From: a bacterium
GTDB lineage: Bacteria > Eisenbacteria > RBG-16-71-46 > CAIMUX01
Assembly (NCBI GenBank): GCA_030431975.1
Contig: JAUIHP010000002.1
Location: 310,001-374,000 of the forward strand
Direction: 5' to 3'
Length of the DNA stretch: 64,000 nt
Under the pieces are notes generated by a model. It was not told where the DNA came from. It did no database searches and was given only the letters and a program-made list of their open reading frames with translations. Both the position numbers and the translations under genes were made by a program. Each line of letters opens with the position of its first letter. Within the stretch, counting starts at the first letter, position 1. This document shows positions 48,916-58,449 of this stretch, piece after piece.

Positions 48916-50010
48916 TTAACGACCATACCTCGACGCCTCCGGGTAGGAGAGCGTCAGCGTCAGTATCAGGTGCTCTTCGGGAAAGTCCACCGGCAGGGGC
49001 TGGAAAGGACGGGTGCGACCAACGGCATCCAGACTCGATCGCTTGAGCGCCTCGTGTCCCCTCTCATCCAGAACGTCCAACTGCTCCAGAGTGCCGTCGG
49101 GGTTGATGGTCAGTCGCATGACGGTAAAGCCGTGAGTCATTCCCAGTCGGTAGCCGATCGGCGCCGACCAGTTTCCGAGTAGCTTCCTTCGAAACTCGCC
49201 CAACCAAGGGGCCCAGTCCCAAGCTGTCGTGTTGAGGCTGATGTCGCCGGGCAGGTCGGCGTTGCTGCCGGGAGAGGCGGATCGCTCCTGACGAATGTCG
49301 CTGTTGCCCGGAGGAGTCCACGTTTCACCGGGTGGCGTCGAAGTACGGCTGGGACGAAAGACTTCCGTCGGGGGCGCGTCAGCGGGGGGCGCGTCAGCGG
49401 GGGGCGCGTCAGCGGGGGGCGCGTCAGCGGAGGTCGCCTCGGCGGAGGACGCGTCAGCCGCGGTCGCGTCAGCCATAGTCTCGTCGACAGGGTCCTGGAC
49501 CTCCGAGATCTCCCGGCTGCTTTCGTCCGACTGTGGATCCGTTTGTGAGTCGGCCTGTGGATCGGCCGCCGAATCCGGACGGGGCTCTGAGCTTTCGTCG
49601 GCCTGTTCCACCGGGCGGAACTCCGGCACCGCCGTCCCCTGGGCTTCCGGAACGGATCCTTCGACCATTTCGACCTGCGGGAACTCGACCCGGCCATCCT
49701 GACTGGGCAACCGGTCCTCCCCGCCTTCCACCAGGTCTCGCGCGCGACTGTCCAGGTTGCTCAGGAAGTCGGGATCTTCCGGAGCTTCATCGGCCCGATC
49801 GGAGGGAAGTTCGGTAAACCTCTGCGGTTCTTCCTGCGGAAAAACGACCTGGATGGTGGGTGACTCTTCCGGCACAACGGCCCGCTCGTCCGGCGAAGCA
49901 AAGAGGTCGACGCGCGCAATCCCGACGAGAGCACCCAAATGCAACAGCACGGCAACGAGGAACGCTCCCGTCCAGATCCCGCGGCTACTCTGATTTGTGG
50001 TGGGACTCAC
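48916..50010 (-). CDS. TonB/TolA-like energy transducer
   Basis: A 364-residue protein. GTG at 50010 has GGAGG 9 nt upstream. One N-terminal helix (GAFLVAVLLHLGALVGIARV) anchors it. A long acidic/Pro periplasmic spacer (about 50-255) contains tandem ADAPP repeats. The C-terminal domain (about 265-364) resembles TonB/TolA C-termini (LGEFRRKLLGNWSAPIGYRL, FTVMRLTINPDGTLEQLDVL, KRSSLDAVGRTRPFQPLPVD). The order tonB-exbB-exbD is the classic energised-transport unit. Which outer-membrane receptor it drives is not visible here. Confidence 0.87.
   Translation of the reverse strand: MSPTTNQSSRGIWTGAFLVAVLLHLGALVGIARVDLFASPDERAVVPEESPTIQVVFPQEEPQRFTELPSDRADEAPEDPDFLSNLDSRARDLVEGGEDRLPSQDGRVEFPQVEMVEGSVPEAQGTAVPEFRPVEQADESSEPRPDSAADPQADSQTDPQSDESSREISEVQDPVDETMADATAADASSAEATSADAPPADAPPADAPPADAPPTEVFRPSRTSTPPGETWTPPGNSDIRQERSASPGSNADLPGDISLNTTAWDWAPWLGEFRRKLLGNWSAPIGYRLGMTHGFTVMRLTINPDGTLEQLDVLDERGHEALKRSSLDAVGRTRPFQPLPVDFPEEHLILTLTLSYPEASRYGR
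49369..49476 (-). repeat. 15-bp tandem repeat in TonB-like gene
   Basis: About four near-perfect copies of GCGTCAGCGGGGGGC and further degenerate ones encode the ADAPP pentapeptide repeat in the periplasm-spanning spacer; copy-number change would alter spacer length in frame. Confidence 0.88.
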
Positions 50011-50184
50011 CCGACGAAGCCTCCAGACACACCTCCCCCGAGTCGGTGGACCGTCACCAAGGATACCGCGATTGAACCACTCCGGTTCGGTCGGGGCCAC
50101 CCTCCCGGGCAAATGTCATCTTTCTGCCACATCCCGAGCCCCATCAATTCACGAAGGCCCCGGGAAGACCCAACCAAACAGAAG

Positions 50185-50218
50185 AGCCCACCCCGAACAG
50201 GACCGTTCCGGGTGGGCT
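50185..50218 (-). terminator. Terminator of M16 protease operon
   Basis: 14-bp arms (AGCCCACCCCGAAC with its partner at 50205-50218, one mismatch) with a 6-nt loop, followed on the minus strand by TCTTCTGTTTGG, about 85 bp after the stop at 50304. Confidence 0.75.
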
Positions 50219-50303
50219 CCAGCGATTCAGCCAAACCCCGCTCTCGCCACCTCGAAGCCACTCCCATTCTCTTGGGGGCGGCCGACGCGGCATGGCGACG
50301 GTA

Positions 50304-52481
50304 CTACTGCGAAGGCATGGCGAAGGCATCCTCCGTGATACCCGTGTTCGCCGCGATGGAATTGACCGTCAACGTCGCGAGGAGGTCACCGTCGTGATAG
50401 ATCTCCCGGCTGTGAGGCCAAGCCACCCCCGAGACCGGCTTGAAGTCGGCAAAGGTCTCGGTCGCGGTGACCGGTGCGCCCGTCATCATCGAACGATCCT
50501 TGTACATCATCTGCACGAGCTGCTGATTGGCGCTGTCGATGAAAAGCTTCCAACCGGCAACGATGTCGCTGTGGACAAAGACAACGTCACAGAGACGCCC
50601 GTTGACATCCTTCTGCTCGGGCAAAGCCTGGAACTTCATGTCCGAGTAACCGGCCAGAAGGTTGAAGTAATCGCGGCTCTGGCTCTTCTTGGCCTCACTC
50701 ACCGCCTCCGGCGGCATGGCCGTCGGACCCTGCATCTGATTGATCCAGGCGACATCGCCACAGAGTGCCGAGGCGAACTCGCCCATGGGCAGTTTCTGCA
50801 CCGACTTCTCGCAGGACGGAAGGAGTCTTTCCGTCTCGATCGAAATCTGCAGCGACATTCCCTGCACCTTGAACTCGCCGGACTCACTGATCTTGAGATC
50901 CTTGATCGAAGCAGTCTGGCTGGCGTTATGCGCCTTGGCCATTCCCTGGACCAATCCCATCCCCCGCTCGAGATCAGCGTCGGTGGCGATGGGAATCTCC
51001 TCGCCCTCCGGTTCGGGAATGGTGATGTCCAGTTCCTGGACCTGACCCAGCTTCGGTAGATCGGCAGCAAAATTCTCGGAGTTCCCCATGACCATGGTGG
51101 CCATCTCGTCAGGTACCACGTTGCGTTGCGCCGCAGCCAGGATTTCGTCCGCCGTCAGGTTCTGAATCGCCTGCTGATAAGTCGTTAGGAAGTCGGCCGG
51201 ATAACCGTGGTACTCGTAGACCGCCAAACGGTTGAGCACGGCAAACCCGTTCGAGTACTGGAAGACCATCGAGTTCAGGATTCCGTCCTTGGCCTGCTGC
51301 AACTCCTGCTCGGTGAAAGGTTCCGCAAGCGACTTGCGGATCTCCTCACGAACATAACCGAGAGTCGCGACCGTGGAGTCCGACTGCGTCGCAGCAAAGA
51401 AGATCTCCCCACCGGGGTGATGCAGTCCGGCCCCGGCCGAGGAACCGGAGGCGTAGGCAAGCCCGCGCTTGGTCCGGATCTCGTTGAAGAGCCGACTGCT
51501 GAAGCCGCCACCCATGATCTCGTGATAGAGACGCATCGCCGGATAGTCGGGATCACTCATGCGAAGTCCGGGGTGACCCATGAGAACGAAGCTGTTCGTC
51601 ATGTCGCCCTTCTTCACGAGGAAGTTTCCGGAGACGTCCGCAAACTCCGGCTTGGGCTCGGGCGGCAAGGGCTCGGAAGCCGGCGGCCAATCGCCGAAGA
51701 CTCGCTCGACCTCGGCCTTGACCTGCTCTTCGTCGAAGTCACCGTAGATCGTCAGTATGACCCGATCCGGGTGGAAGAATCTCTTGTGCAGTGCGACCAG
51801 GTCATCACGGGTGATCGCGTCGATCGTCGCATGCTCGGTGTGACGTGCGTACGGCGAGTCTTCTCCGTAGATCAGCTTGGGAAGCTCGCGAGAGAGAACA
51901 CTCATCGGTTCATCGTTACGTGATGCGATCGCGGTCTTCTCCTGCTTCTTTGCCAGCTCGACCTTTTCTTCCGGGAATGCCGGGTTGCGGAGGAGATCGC
52001 CCAGAATCTCGAGTCCGCGTGGAAAGTCTTCCTTCAAGGTCGAGATCGAGGCCGATCCGGACGTTTCACCAATCGAAGTCTCGACGCTCGCACCCATGGA
52101 CTCCAAAGTGGCGTCGAGGGCATCGCCGTCGACGTTGATGGAGCCGCCCGTGCGCATGACCTGGCCTGCGATCGAAGAGAGCCCGGCCTTGTCCGCCGGT
52201 TCGTACACCGAACCGACCCGAATAAGAGCCTGGGCGTCGACCAGCGGGAAGTCACGGTTCACAACCATGAACACGACCATCCCGTTGTCGAGTTGATAAC
52301 GATCCGGCTCGGGGACCTTGACTTCGTTGAGATCGGGGATTCCGATAGAGTCCGGGTCCGGCATGTCCTGCGCCGTGACACCGTTCGCGGCGATCAGACT
52401 GAGCGCGGACGCCGCGAGGTACCCTCCCCACCGCCCCACCGAAAGTCCGGCCCGAGCGGACTTCGAATACTTCGTTTTCAC
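50304..52481 (-). CDS. M16-family protease partner subunit (no catalytic motif) with extra C-terminal domain
   Basis: A 725-residue exported protein. GTG at 52481 has AAAGGAG 8 nt upstream; the signal is about 10-38. Residues about 55-490 are M16 peptidase-like (LDNGMVVFMVVNRDFPLVDA, PDRVILTIYGDFDEEQVKAE, GGGFSSRLFNEIRTKRGLAY). The HxxEH zinc motif is replaced by sequence around DKAGLSSIAGQV, so it is the non-catalytic half. The last 220 residues form an additional beta-rich domain, resembling outer-membrane-lipoprotein-sorting folds. The active half is encoded 20 nt upstream; the two probably assemble as a periplasmic heterodimer. Confidence 0.85.
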   Translation of the reverse strand: MKTKYSKSARAGLSVGRWGGYLAASALSLIAANGVTAQDMPDPDSIGIPDLNEVKVPEPDRYQLDNGMVVFMVVNRDFPLVDAQALIRVGSVYEPADKAGLSSIAGQVMRTGGSINVDGDALDATLESMGASVETSIGETSGSASISTLKEDFPRGLEILGDLLRNPAFPEEKVELAKKQEKTAIASRNDEPMSVLSRELPKLIYGEDSPYARHTEHATIDAITRDDLVALHKRFFHPDRVILTIYGDFDEEQVKAEVERVFGDWPPASEPLPPEPKPEFADVSGNFLVKKGDMTNSFVLMGHPGLRMSDPDYPAMRLYHEIMGGGFSSRLFNEIRTKRGLAYASGSSAGAGLHHPGGEIFFAATQSDSTVATLGYVREEIRKSLAEPFTEQELQQAKDGILNSMVFQYSNGFAVLNRLAVYEYHGYPADFLTTYQQAIQNLTADEILAAAQRNVVPDEMATMVMGNSENFAADLPKLGQVQELDITIPEPEGEEIPIATDADLERGMGLVQGMAKAHNASQTASIKDLKISESGEFKVQGMSLQISIETERLLPSCEKSVQKLPMGEFASALCGDVAWINQMQGPTAMPPEAVSEAKKSQSRDYFNLLAGYSDMKFQALPEQKDVNGRLCDVVFVHSDIVAGWKLFIDSANQQLVQMMYKDRSMMTGAPVTATETFADFKPVSGVAWPHSREIYHDGDLLATLTVNSIAANTGITEDAFAMPSQ

Positions 52482-52501
52482 GGTTTCTTCTCCTTTCCCG
52501 C

Positions 52502-53998
52502 TCAAGACTCAGCGTCTTCCGGCTTCACGATCATGGCTACGACCGAGTTCTCTTTTTTGAGGACGGCGCGCGCCGCTTCCTGAACATCTTCCACCGTGAT
52601 CGACTCGAGGTCGTCCAATGAACGGAAGAGGCGACGCCAGTCGCCCAACATGCCCTGGTAAAGAGCCAGTTGGTTGGCCAGTCCCTGATTGGATCGAACA
52701 CTACGGACGAAGGCCGCTTTGTTCATGGTCTTGACCTTTTCCAACTCTTCCTCAGTGATGCCTTCCGTCACGATGCGCTTGATCTCCTCGAGAACAACGG
52801 ACTCGACCTGGTACGGATCCGAGTCGGAGCTGGCGAAGCCGGCCAGAACCATCATGTTCGGATACTTGTTCCCGGGGAAACCGACGCCGCCGAAGATCTG
52901 GCTGCAGACCTGGTCTTCCTTGACAAGGCGCGTATACATGCGGCTGGAACGTCCGGTCGCCATGACGTCACCGAGCAGCTCGTAGGCATACCATTTGGGA
53001 TGATTGCGCCCCGGGATGTGCCAACCGACGGCATAGATCGGTTGCGAGTCCTCTTCGCGAATCATGCGGATCTGCGTCTTGTGCTCGGGCTCCGTCGTCC
53101 GGACCCGCAGCGGATCCTCGCCGGAACGCACACCGGAGAAGTACTTCTCAGCGAGCTTGCGGACCTCACCGACCTTGATGTCGCCGACCACGACCACGTT
53201 CATGTTGGACGCGACGTAGTGCTTGTCGAAGAACTCCCAGGCGTCCTGGCGGGTGATACGCTCGAGGTCTGCGGCGTACCCGATGACTCCGGTCCCGTAA
53301 GGGTGAGCGACGAAGGCGCCGGTGATCATGTCCTCGAAGAGGCGGCCGGTCGGAGAGGACTCACCGAAGCGGCGCTCCTCGATGACGACGTCCCGCTCGA
53401 CGTAGAACTCGCGCAGGACCGGATTCGTCATCCGATCGCCCTCGAGACGGGCCCAGAGTTCCAGTCGATTCGAAGGCAGCGAGTAGTAGTACCAGGTGCG
53501 GTCCAATCCGGTCGAGGCGTTGAGTCCCTGGACTCCGTTCTTCTCGAGAATCTTGGTGAACTCGTTGCTGACAACAAACTCCTGCGCTTCCTTCTGTGCT
53601 GCTTTGAAGGCAGCCATGAGTTCATCGAGCTTGATCGCGTCGGCGTCGTATTCCTTGTCGAGTTCCTTCTCATAGGCCGCCCATGCGGCGTCGACCTTTT
53701 CCAGGGCCTTCATCTCGGCTGCATGGTCTTTGGTTCCGATGGTCGGGGTACCCTTGAAGGCCATGTGCTCGAACATGTGAGCGATCCCGGTGACTCCGTG
53801 CACCTCATCGACGCCGCCGGCGTCCACGTAGGTGGTGAAGGAAAAGACCGGGGAGTCCGGCCGCTCGACGACGAGAAACTTGAGCCCGTTGTCGAGGGTG
53901 AACTCCTTGACCTGGGACTGCATCTCCTCGAAGCCGTCGGCCCAGGCCGCCGTCGCGGTCAAGAGACCTGCGAGGGCGGCGATCCCGTACTTCCGCAT
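52502..53998 (-). CDS. M16-family zinc protease, catalytic subunit
   Basis: A 498-residue exported peptidase with signal at about 1-20 (TATAAWA). The inverted zinc motif is present (His74-M-F-Glu77-His78 in GIAHMFEHMAFKG). The downstream Glu of VIEERRFGE provides the third ligand. The second half has YASNMNVVVVGDIKVGEVRK and the R/Y pair region. Residues about 85-135 form a charged helical insertion (AYEKELDKEYDADAIKLDEL). GGAGG lies 7 nt before the ATG. It probably degrades peptides in the periplasm together with the following gene's product. Confidence 0.93.
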   Translation of the reverse strand: MRKYGIAALAGLLTATAAWADGFEEMQSQVKEFTLDNGLKFLVVERPDSPVFSFTTYVDAGGVDEVHGVTGIAHMFEHMAFKGTPTIGTKDHAAEMKALEKVDAAWAAYEKELDKEYDADAIKLDELMAAFKAAQKEAQEFVVSNEFTKILEKNGVQGLNASTGLDRTWYYYSLPSNRLELWARLEGDRMTNPVLREFYVERDVVIEERRFGESSPTGRLFEDMITGAFVAHPYGTGVIGYAADLERITRQDAWEFFDKHYVASNMNVVVVGDIKVGEVRKLAEKYFSGVRSGEDPLRVRTTEPEHKTQIRMIREEDSQPIYAVGWHIPGRNHPKWYAYELLGDVMATGRSSRMYTRLVKEDQVCSQIFGGVGFPGNKYPNMMVLAGFASSDSDPYQVESVVLEEIKRIVTEGITEEELEKVKTMNKAAFVRSVRSNQGLANQLALYQGMLGDWRRLFRSLDDLESITVEDVQEAARAVLKKENSVVAMIVKPEDAES

Positions 53999-54167
53999 TG
54001 TTCGTCCTCCGTAAGTGCGATCTGGCGCTGTCCGCCTGCGGCCAAAAAGGGAACGCTAGCACACCCAAGGGCCGGGTGCACCCAAACGCCCTCCAGGCAG
54101 GGACTACGAGAAATCGTGGAAACTGTTGCGAAAAAGGCAGCAAGCCCGGCCGGGGGTGATAAGAAAA

Positions 54168-54200
54168 GCGGGGTCGCTGCCCATCAGGCGGCGACCCCGC
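54168..54200 (-). terminator. Rho-independent terminator of the 54268-57540 gene
   Basis: Perfect 10-bp arms GCGGGGTCGC and GCGACCCCGC with a 13-nt loop, followed on the minus strand by TTTTCTTATC. Confidence 0.88.
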
Positions 54201-54267
54201 AAACGCTTGTTCCACTCACCGATCTTCCCGTTCCAACCGGGGAAACGAGGAAGCGGGCTACGGCCGG

Positions 54268-57200
54268 CTAGCGGAGCCGGACGACGCGGGCGGCATGGTC
54301 GAATCCACCCGCCTGCAGCTTCATCCAGTAAACACCAGCCGACAGTTCGCGACCGAGGTCATCGGTCCCGTCCCAGGTGAGTTCGTGTTCCCCCGCGTCC
54401 AGATCCCCATCCACCAGAGTGCGGACTCTCCTGCCCCCGACGTCGTAGATCGCCAGGTCGACGGGTCCTGTTTCGGCCAGACCGAATCGCAGCGTCGTCC
54501 GGGGATTGAACGGGTTCGGGGCCGGAGCCTGCAGGTGAGTGCGAATTCCGGTCGCGGCCGGGCCGCCGCCTCCACCGGGAACGTTCGTCGTCGTACACGG
54601 GTCCTCGCAGAGGCCCGGGAGGTTGCCTACCCCATAGATCCACTCCAACGCGGAACGGATCTCGTTGGTGGCGGCTTCGACGATGGCCGCCTCCTGACTG
54701 GTGCACTCGTCGACAGGGTCGACGGCACTCATGTGGGCATACGAGACCGCGTCGATGACCGTCCGGTAGTTGTCCGTGTCCAACCTTTCATTCGTGACCT
54801 GAGCCCACTCCGTCTCGGTGGAGAGGTCGTCGACACGCAGGTAAACCCGGTTGCCGACACCGGATCCTGACGTTCCCATGACATCGAACCGGTGGTTGGT
54901 GGGACACCAGTTTCCCCAGGCATCGTACTCATAGTCGCCCATGGAGTTTTCCGTCCCGTACGACTCGCCGGCGGCAACCGGCGCCTCGACACGAACGCAG
55001 GCATTGTTGTCCCCCGCGTATTCCGAATAGGCCTCGTCGACAAAGGTCGCTCCCAACTGCGTGAGAAGTCCGGCCGCGACGATACTGGCTCCACGAGCGA
55101 TCCGGTCCCCGTTCATGACCAACCCTCGTCTCGCCGTCGCCCCCTCACAGATTGTCGCGGTCAGCCAGTCGGAGAGCAGGAGGTAGTCGGATGGCCAGAG
55201 GCGCCGGTTGTCGATCGTAACCAGCACGCCGCGGTAGCCCAGCATCTGAGCCAGCGTCATACCAGCCGTATCGACTTCCGGACGCTCCCGGAACATCGGC
55301 GCACCCACCCCGTCGGCAAAGGGATGATCGAATTTGTCATAGAGCAGGCCAAGGTTCCCGAAGGCTTGCTCGACGTAGTAGTCGACCCCGGATCGCCCCA
55401 CGTCGACGTAGAGCAAACACGGATACTTGAGCGTACCCTCATCGTAACGCCACCGCGGAAGGATCTCGAACTCGAAAGCAAACCCGCCGGACGTATCCGG
55501 AAGGAGATAGCTTTGGGAATTGCCGATGTAGTTCGCGGAGACGAAGTACTCGACCTGGGTGCCCGGAAAGAGCACACCGTCGGCAATGATCTCGTTCTCC
55601 GTGGAGAGGTCTCCACTCACCGGATCGAAGTCGTCGTCGTCCTCGCGCAGATAGGAAACGAACTTGTTGGGCGAGACATTGGTGCCAACCTCGAACGAGT
55701 CCATGAACGCGAAAGTGAACTCGCCGTCAACCCCGTCGATCTGGCGTCCATCCGCCACCCGATCCCGCCAGTCGGTGTACCGGCTGTCTGCAAGCGGGCC
55801 GACGCGAGGCACCCGGAACCAGAGTTTCCCCTCCCACTGCGTGCTGGGATCGCTGCTCGGCAGAGGGCCCGAGATGTAGAGCGAGTCTCCGAGAACGAAC
55901 GGAGGAATGTCCTTGAAATTGACGTTCGACGACACGTCCGCGTTACCCGGCATCGCCGGATCGTTGATCACGGTACCCTGCGCGTACCCGTCCGCTAAGA
56001 GTCCGGCGAACGCCAACGTGATCCCGGCCGGGGCGTCCGGCACTTCCGTGAACCGGATCGTGATGTTGTCGATGAGAGGAGAGAAGTTCGTCATCTCCGT
56101 GCAGACTTCCTCGGAGATGGAAAAGGCATCGCACGAGGAGTAGATCTCGTAGAGGAAGCGAACCTGCTCGGCGTCCGGCGGGACGGGAACATCGACTGCG
56201 GTGGCGGAGCTCACATACTCATTGCATTCCGCGTCGTCCCCGACAAAGAACCACGTGTTCTGCCCGACCCGGCCGGACCACGTTTCGGCCCCGGTCGACG
56301 GGCACGAGAATGGAAAGTAGTCCCAGCCCGGACGGTAGTAGACTCCGTTTGCCCGCGGCAGGTCTGAATACTGAGTCCATCGGGCGAAGATGACCCGATG
56401 ACCCACGTTGGGCAGCAGGACATCGTTCAACGCGTCTACCGGCGCGGAACGGGCCTCCACCCTTTGTCCGTCGGGATGTTCTTCGTCGTCGTCATGTAGC
56501 TTGAGCACGTTTTCGGAGAGCGCACAGTCGCACGTGTCCTCGATGTTGTAGTCCGACACATGTCCTACACCCAGAAACGCTCCCACACCGGGACACCCTT
56601 CCGCGGTCCATCCGTCCAAGTCGTTTTCGAAAGAGGAAACGTTGCCGTCAACGGAAACATCGTCGAAGGCGGCTGGACCGTACTCCGTCGTGTAGATCCC
56701 GTCCTCGTCCGACCACCCTCCGTCCGATGTCATTTCGAAGACGATTCGGTACCCGACCTCCCCCTGAAAGTCAGCGGCAACCAACGTCACCGCATCGGAA
56801 ACGCCGACCGGGGGCGAGGCGGGATGATCCGGCGCCAGTCCGAGCAGGCCCGTGTACTCCGCCAACGAGGTCCGCTCTCCACTGGGCAGCGTCTCCAGGT
56901 AGACCCGCGTGTAGTCGAAATCTTCTTCGGTGTCGTTGAAGTAAATCCAGGACAGATCGACGTCGCTCGATCCGTCGTACACCTGAACCGGACTGACCAA
57001 CCTTTGGCACCATTGGTTTCCGTAGCCGAGGCCTCCTTCCCAGCACAGCTCGTTGGCTTCGAGCCCTGTTGCTCCCAGCCAGGCGGACCCTTGCCCCGTG
57101 AGAACCGGAGCGTCGACCAAGTGGTCAGGGTCCGCATCCCAGGAGGCATCCGTGATCCGCCGCCAATAGGCATCGCTCTGGGCTGTGACGTCCACGGCAT

Positions 57201-57540
57201 ACCAGCCTTCGAGGGGATCCCCTCCACCGTGGTCAAACGTCCACACGTCACCCAGAATGGCGAAGCCGTCCCCATCCACGTTGCCGAAAGAAAGCGTATC
57301 TCCCGGGGCCCGGGATTGCGTCACCGCGCTCGCAACCCGGGAGTTTCCCCGGCGGGCGATCGGCGGCGGGGCATCGTACGCGCTCTCCCCCAGCGAACGG
57401 GCGGGAACCGCAAGCATTTGCCCATCCGTGCGGGCCTCAACTCCCGTCGCCGTCAGTCCAAGAACTCCGAACGCCACAGCCCCGACGAGGGCGCGGCCCA
57501 TCAGGCCCGAGTGGCGGTATACCTGGTTCGCGAAGGTCAC
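54268..57540 (-). CDS. Large exported protein of unknown function with FlgD-Ig-like C-terminus
   Basis: About 1090 residues. GTG at 57540 has AGGAGG 9 nt upstream and opens a signal sequence (GRALVGAVAFGVLGLTATGVEA). Two beta-sandwich segments at about 85-330 carry WTFDHGGGDPLEGWYAVD and VDLSWIYFNDTEEDFDYTRV. Several Cys pairs follow (CPGVGAF, CDCALS, CDAFSISEEVC). Residues about 730-960 (RSGVDYYVEQAFGNLGLLYD, SDYLLLSDWLTATICEGATA) may form a separate globular domain. The FlgD-Ig-like end is APAPNPFNPRTTLRF and TWDGTDDLGRELSAGVYWM. No catalytic motif is recognised. Monocistronic, with a clear terminator. Confidence 0.8.
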   Translation of the reverse strand: MTFANQVYRHSGLMGRALVGAVAFGVLGLTATGVEARTDGQMLAVPARSLGESAYDAPPPIARRGNSRVASAVTQSRAPGDTLSFGNVDGDGFAILGDVWTFDHGGGDPLEGWYAVDVTAQSDAYWRRITDASWDADPDHLVDAPVLTGQGSAWLGATGLEANELCWEGGLGYGNQWCQRLVSPVQVYDGSSDVDLSWIYFNDTEEDFDYTRVYLETLPSGERTSLAEYTGLLGLAPDHPASPPVGVSDAVTLVAADFQGEVGYRIVFEMTSDGGWSDEDGIYTTEYGPAAFDDVSVDGNVSSFENDLDGWTAEGCPGVGAFLGVGHVSDYNIEDTCDCALSENVLKLHDDDEEHPDGQRVEARSAPVDALNDVLLPNVGHRVIFARWTQYSDLPRANGVYYRPGWDYFPFSCPSTGAETWSGRVGQNTWFFVGDDAECNEYVSSATAVDVPVPPDAEQVRFLYEIYSSCDAFSISEEVCTEMTNFSPLIDNITIRFTEVPDAPAGITLAFAGLLADGYAQGTVINDPAMPGNADVSSNVNFKDIPPFVLGDSLYISGPLPSSDPSTQWEGKLWFRVPRVGPLADSRYTDWRDRVADGRQIDGVDGEFTFAFMDSFEVGTNVSPNKFVSYLREDDDDFDPVSGDLSTENEIIADGVLFPGTQVEYFVSANYIGNSQSYLLPDTSGGFAFEFEILPRWRYDEGTLKYPCLLYVDVGRSGVDYYVEQAFGNLGLLYDKFDHPFADGVGAPMFRERPEVDTAGMTLAQMLGYRGVLVTIDNRRLWPSDYLLLSDWLTATICEGATARRGLVMNGDRIARGASIVAAGLLTQLGATFVDEAYSEYAGDNNACVRVEAPVAAGESYGTENSMGDYEYDAWGNWCPTNHRFDVMGTSGSGVGNRVYLRVDDLSTETEWAQVTNERLDTDNYRTVIDAVSYAHMSAVDPVDECTSQEAAIVEAATNEIRSALEWIYGVGNLPGLCEDPCTTTNVPGGGGGPAATGIRTHLQAPAPNPFNPRTTLRFGLAETGPVDLAIYDVGGRRVRTLVDGDLDAGEHELTWDGTDDLGRELSAGVYWMKLQAGGFDHAARVVRLR

Positions 57541-57756
57541 GATTGCATTCCTCCTGAAATCTGTTGACCGGCAACCGCGACCGCAGGCGGTCAGGACGGA
57601 GAGAGGAGTTCCCAGTCGCAGCACGAATAGAAGATGTAAGAACTCACCGGACCAGCTTCTGGAGCGGCCGGTCAGTGACAAAAGGGAGGGGACAATCCGC
57701 CGTGATTATCTCATGAGGGTCCGCCCTCAGCAAGAAAGCAGTGTCCACAATGGGCG

Positions 57757-58449
57757 TCAGGGCTTGGCAAAGGCTCGCTTGACCTGTCCCCAGCTCTGCT
57801 CGACAACGGGACTATGATAGTAGGGAAACTGGCCGGACGCTCCGTTCAAACCAAGGGAACCGTAACCCGAGATCTCATCCAGGACCGCGGGGACGCTGTC
57901 GTCTGCGAACCATCCGCCCTGCCGCGGGTGAGGGGTGAGTTCGACCTCCAGGGGTCCGTAGTATGAGTACGCCGCAAACCAATAAACCGGCACGCACTGC
58001 GATTGAAACGTGTGGTCCCACGTGACCGCCGTTCCGGTGTGGGGCTCTTTCGGCCACCCGGGTGATGCCAGTTCGAACTGTCCGCAATGCCCGTAGTCTA
58101 CGATCGTCAGAGGGTTCGAGTCGTCCCACGCCAGGCCGAAGGACACCGCCGAGACTCTTGGATTGGTCCCCGGCCAAAAGACAGCCCACACCGCGGCAAT
58201 GCACGTCGACTGACCGCTCAAGGAAGTTGGGTTCACCTGCTGCAGCCAATGCTGGCAGTCGTCCTCGAAACCATAGAACTCCTGGTCGCCGAACTGGCGT
58301 GGGCAGCCCACCGGTGCGTCACAGAACGGCCCGTAGCTAGAGGAGTACTCGACCGAGTCATCCGTGTGAAAGACAAGAAAGCCCGCCTGGTTGGGCCCCG
58401 AACCCGCCAAGAGTGTGGTCACGAGAACCAAGCTGACGCCGATCGCCAT
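57757..58449 (-). CDS. Exported protein of unknown function
   Basis: A 230-residue protein with a signal peptide (MAIGVSLVLVTTLLAGSGPN region). The mature part is rich in aromatic residues, with several Cys (CDAPVGC, CQHWLQ, CIAAVW, CGQFEL, CVPVYWF), suggesting a disulfide-stabilised extracellular beta fold. The motif SFGLAWDDSNPLTIVDYGHC is distinctive. No family is recognised. It lacks the C-terminal module of its large exported neighbours. Confidence 0.6.
   Translation of the reverse strand: MAIGVSLVLVTTLLAGSGPNQAGFLVFHTDDSVEYSSSYGPFCDAPVGCPRQFGDQEFYGFEDDCQHWLQQVNPTSLSGQSTCIAAVWAVFWPGTNPRVSAVSFGLAWDDSNPLTIVDYGHCGQFELASPGWPKEPHTGTAVTWDHTFQSQCVPVYWFAAYSYYGPLEVELTPHPRQGGWFADDSVPAVLDEISGYGSLGLNGASGQFPYYHSPVVEQSWGQVKRAFAKP

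Noticed and set aside
57711-57726. Hairpin TGAGGG-TCCG-CCCTCA as a terminator of the 57757 gene
   Set aside because: The stem is only 6 bp and is not followed by a T-run on the minus strand.
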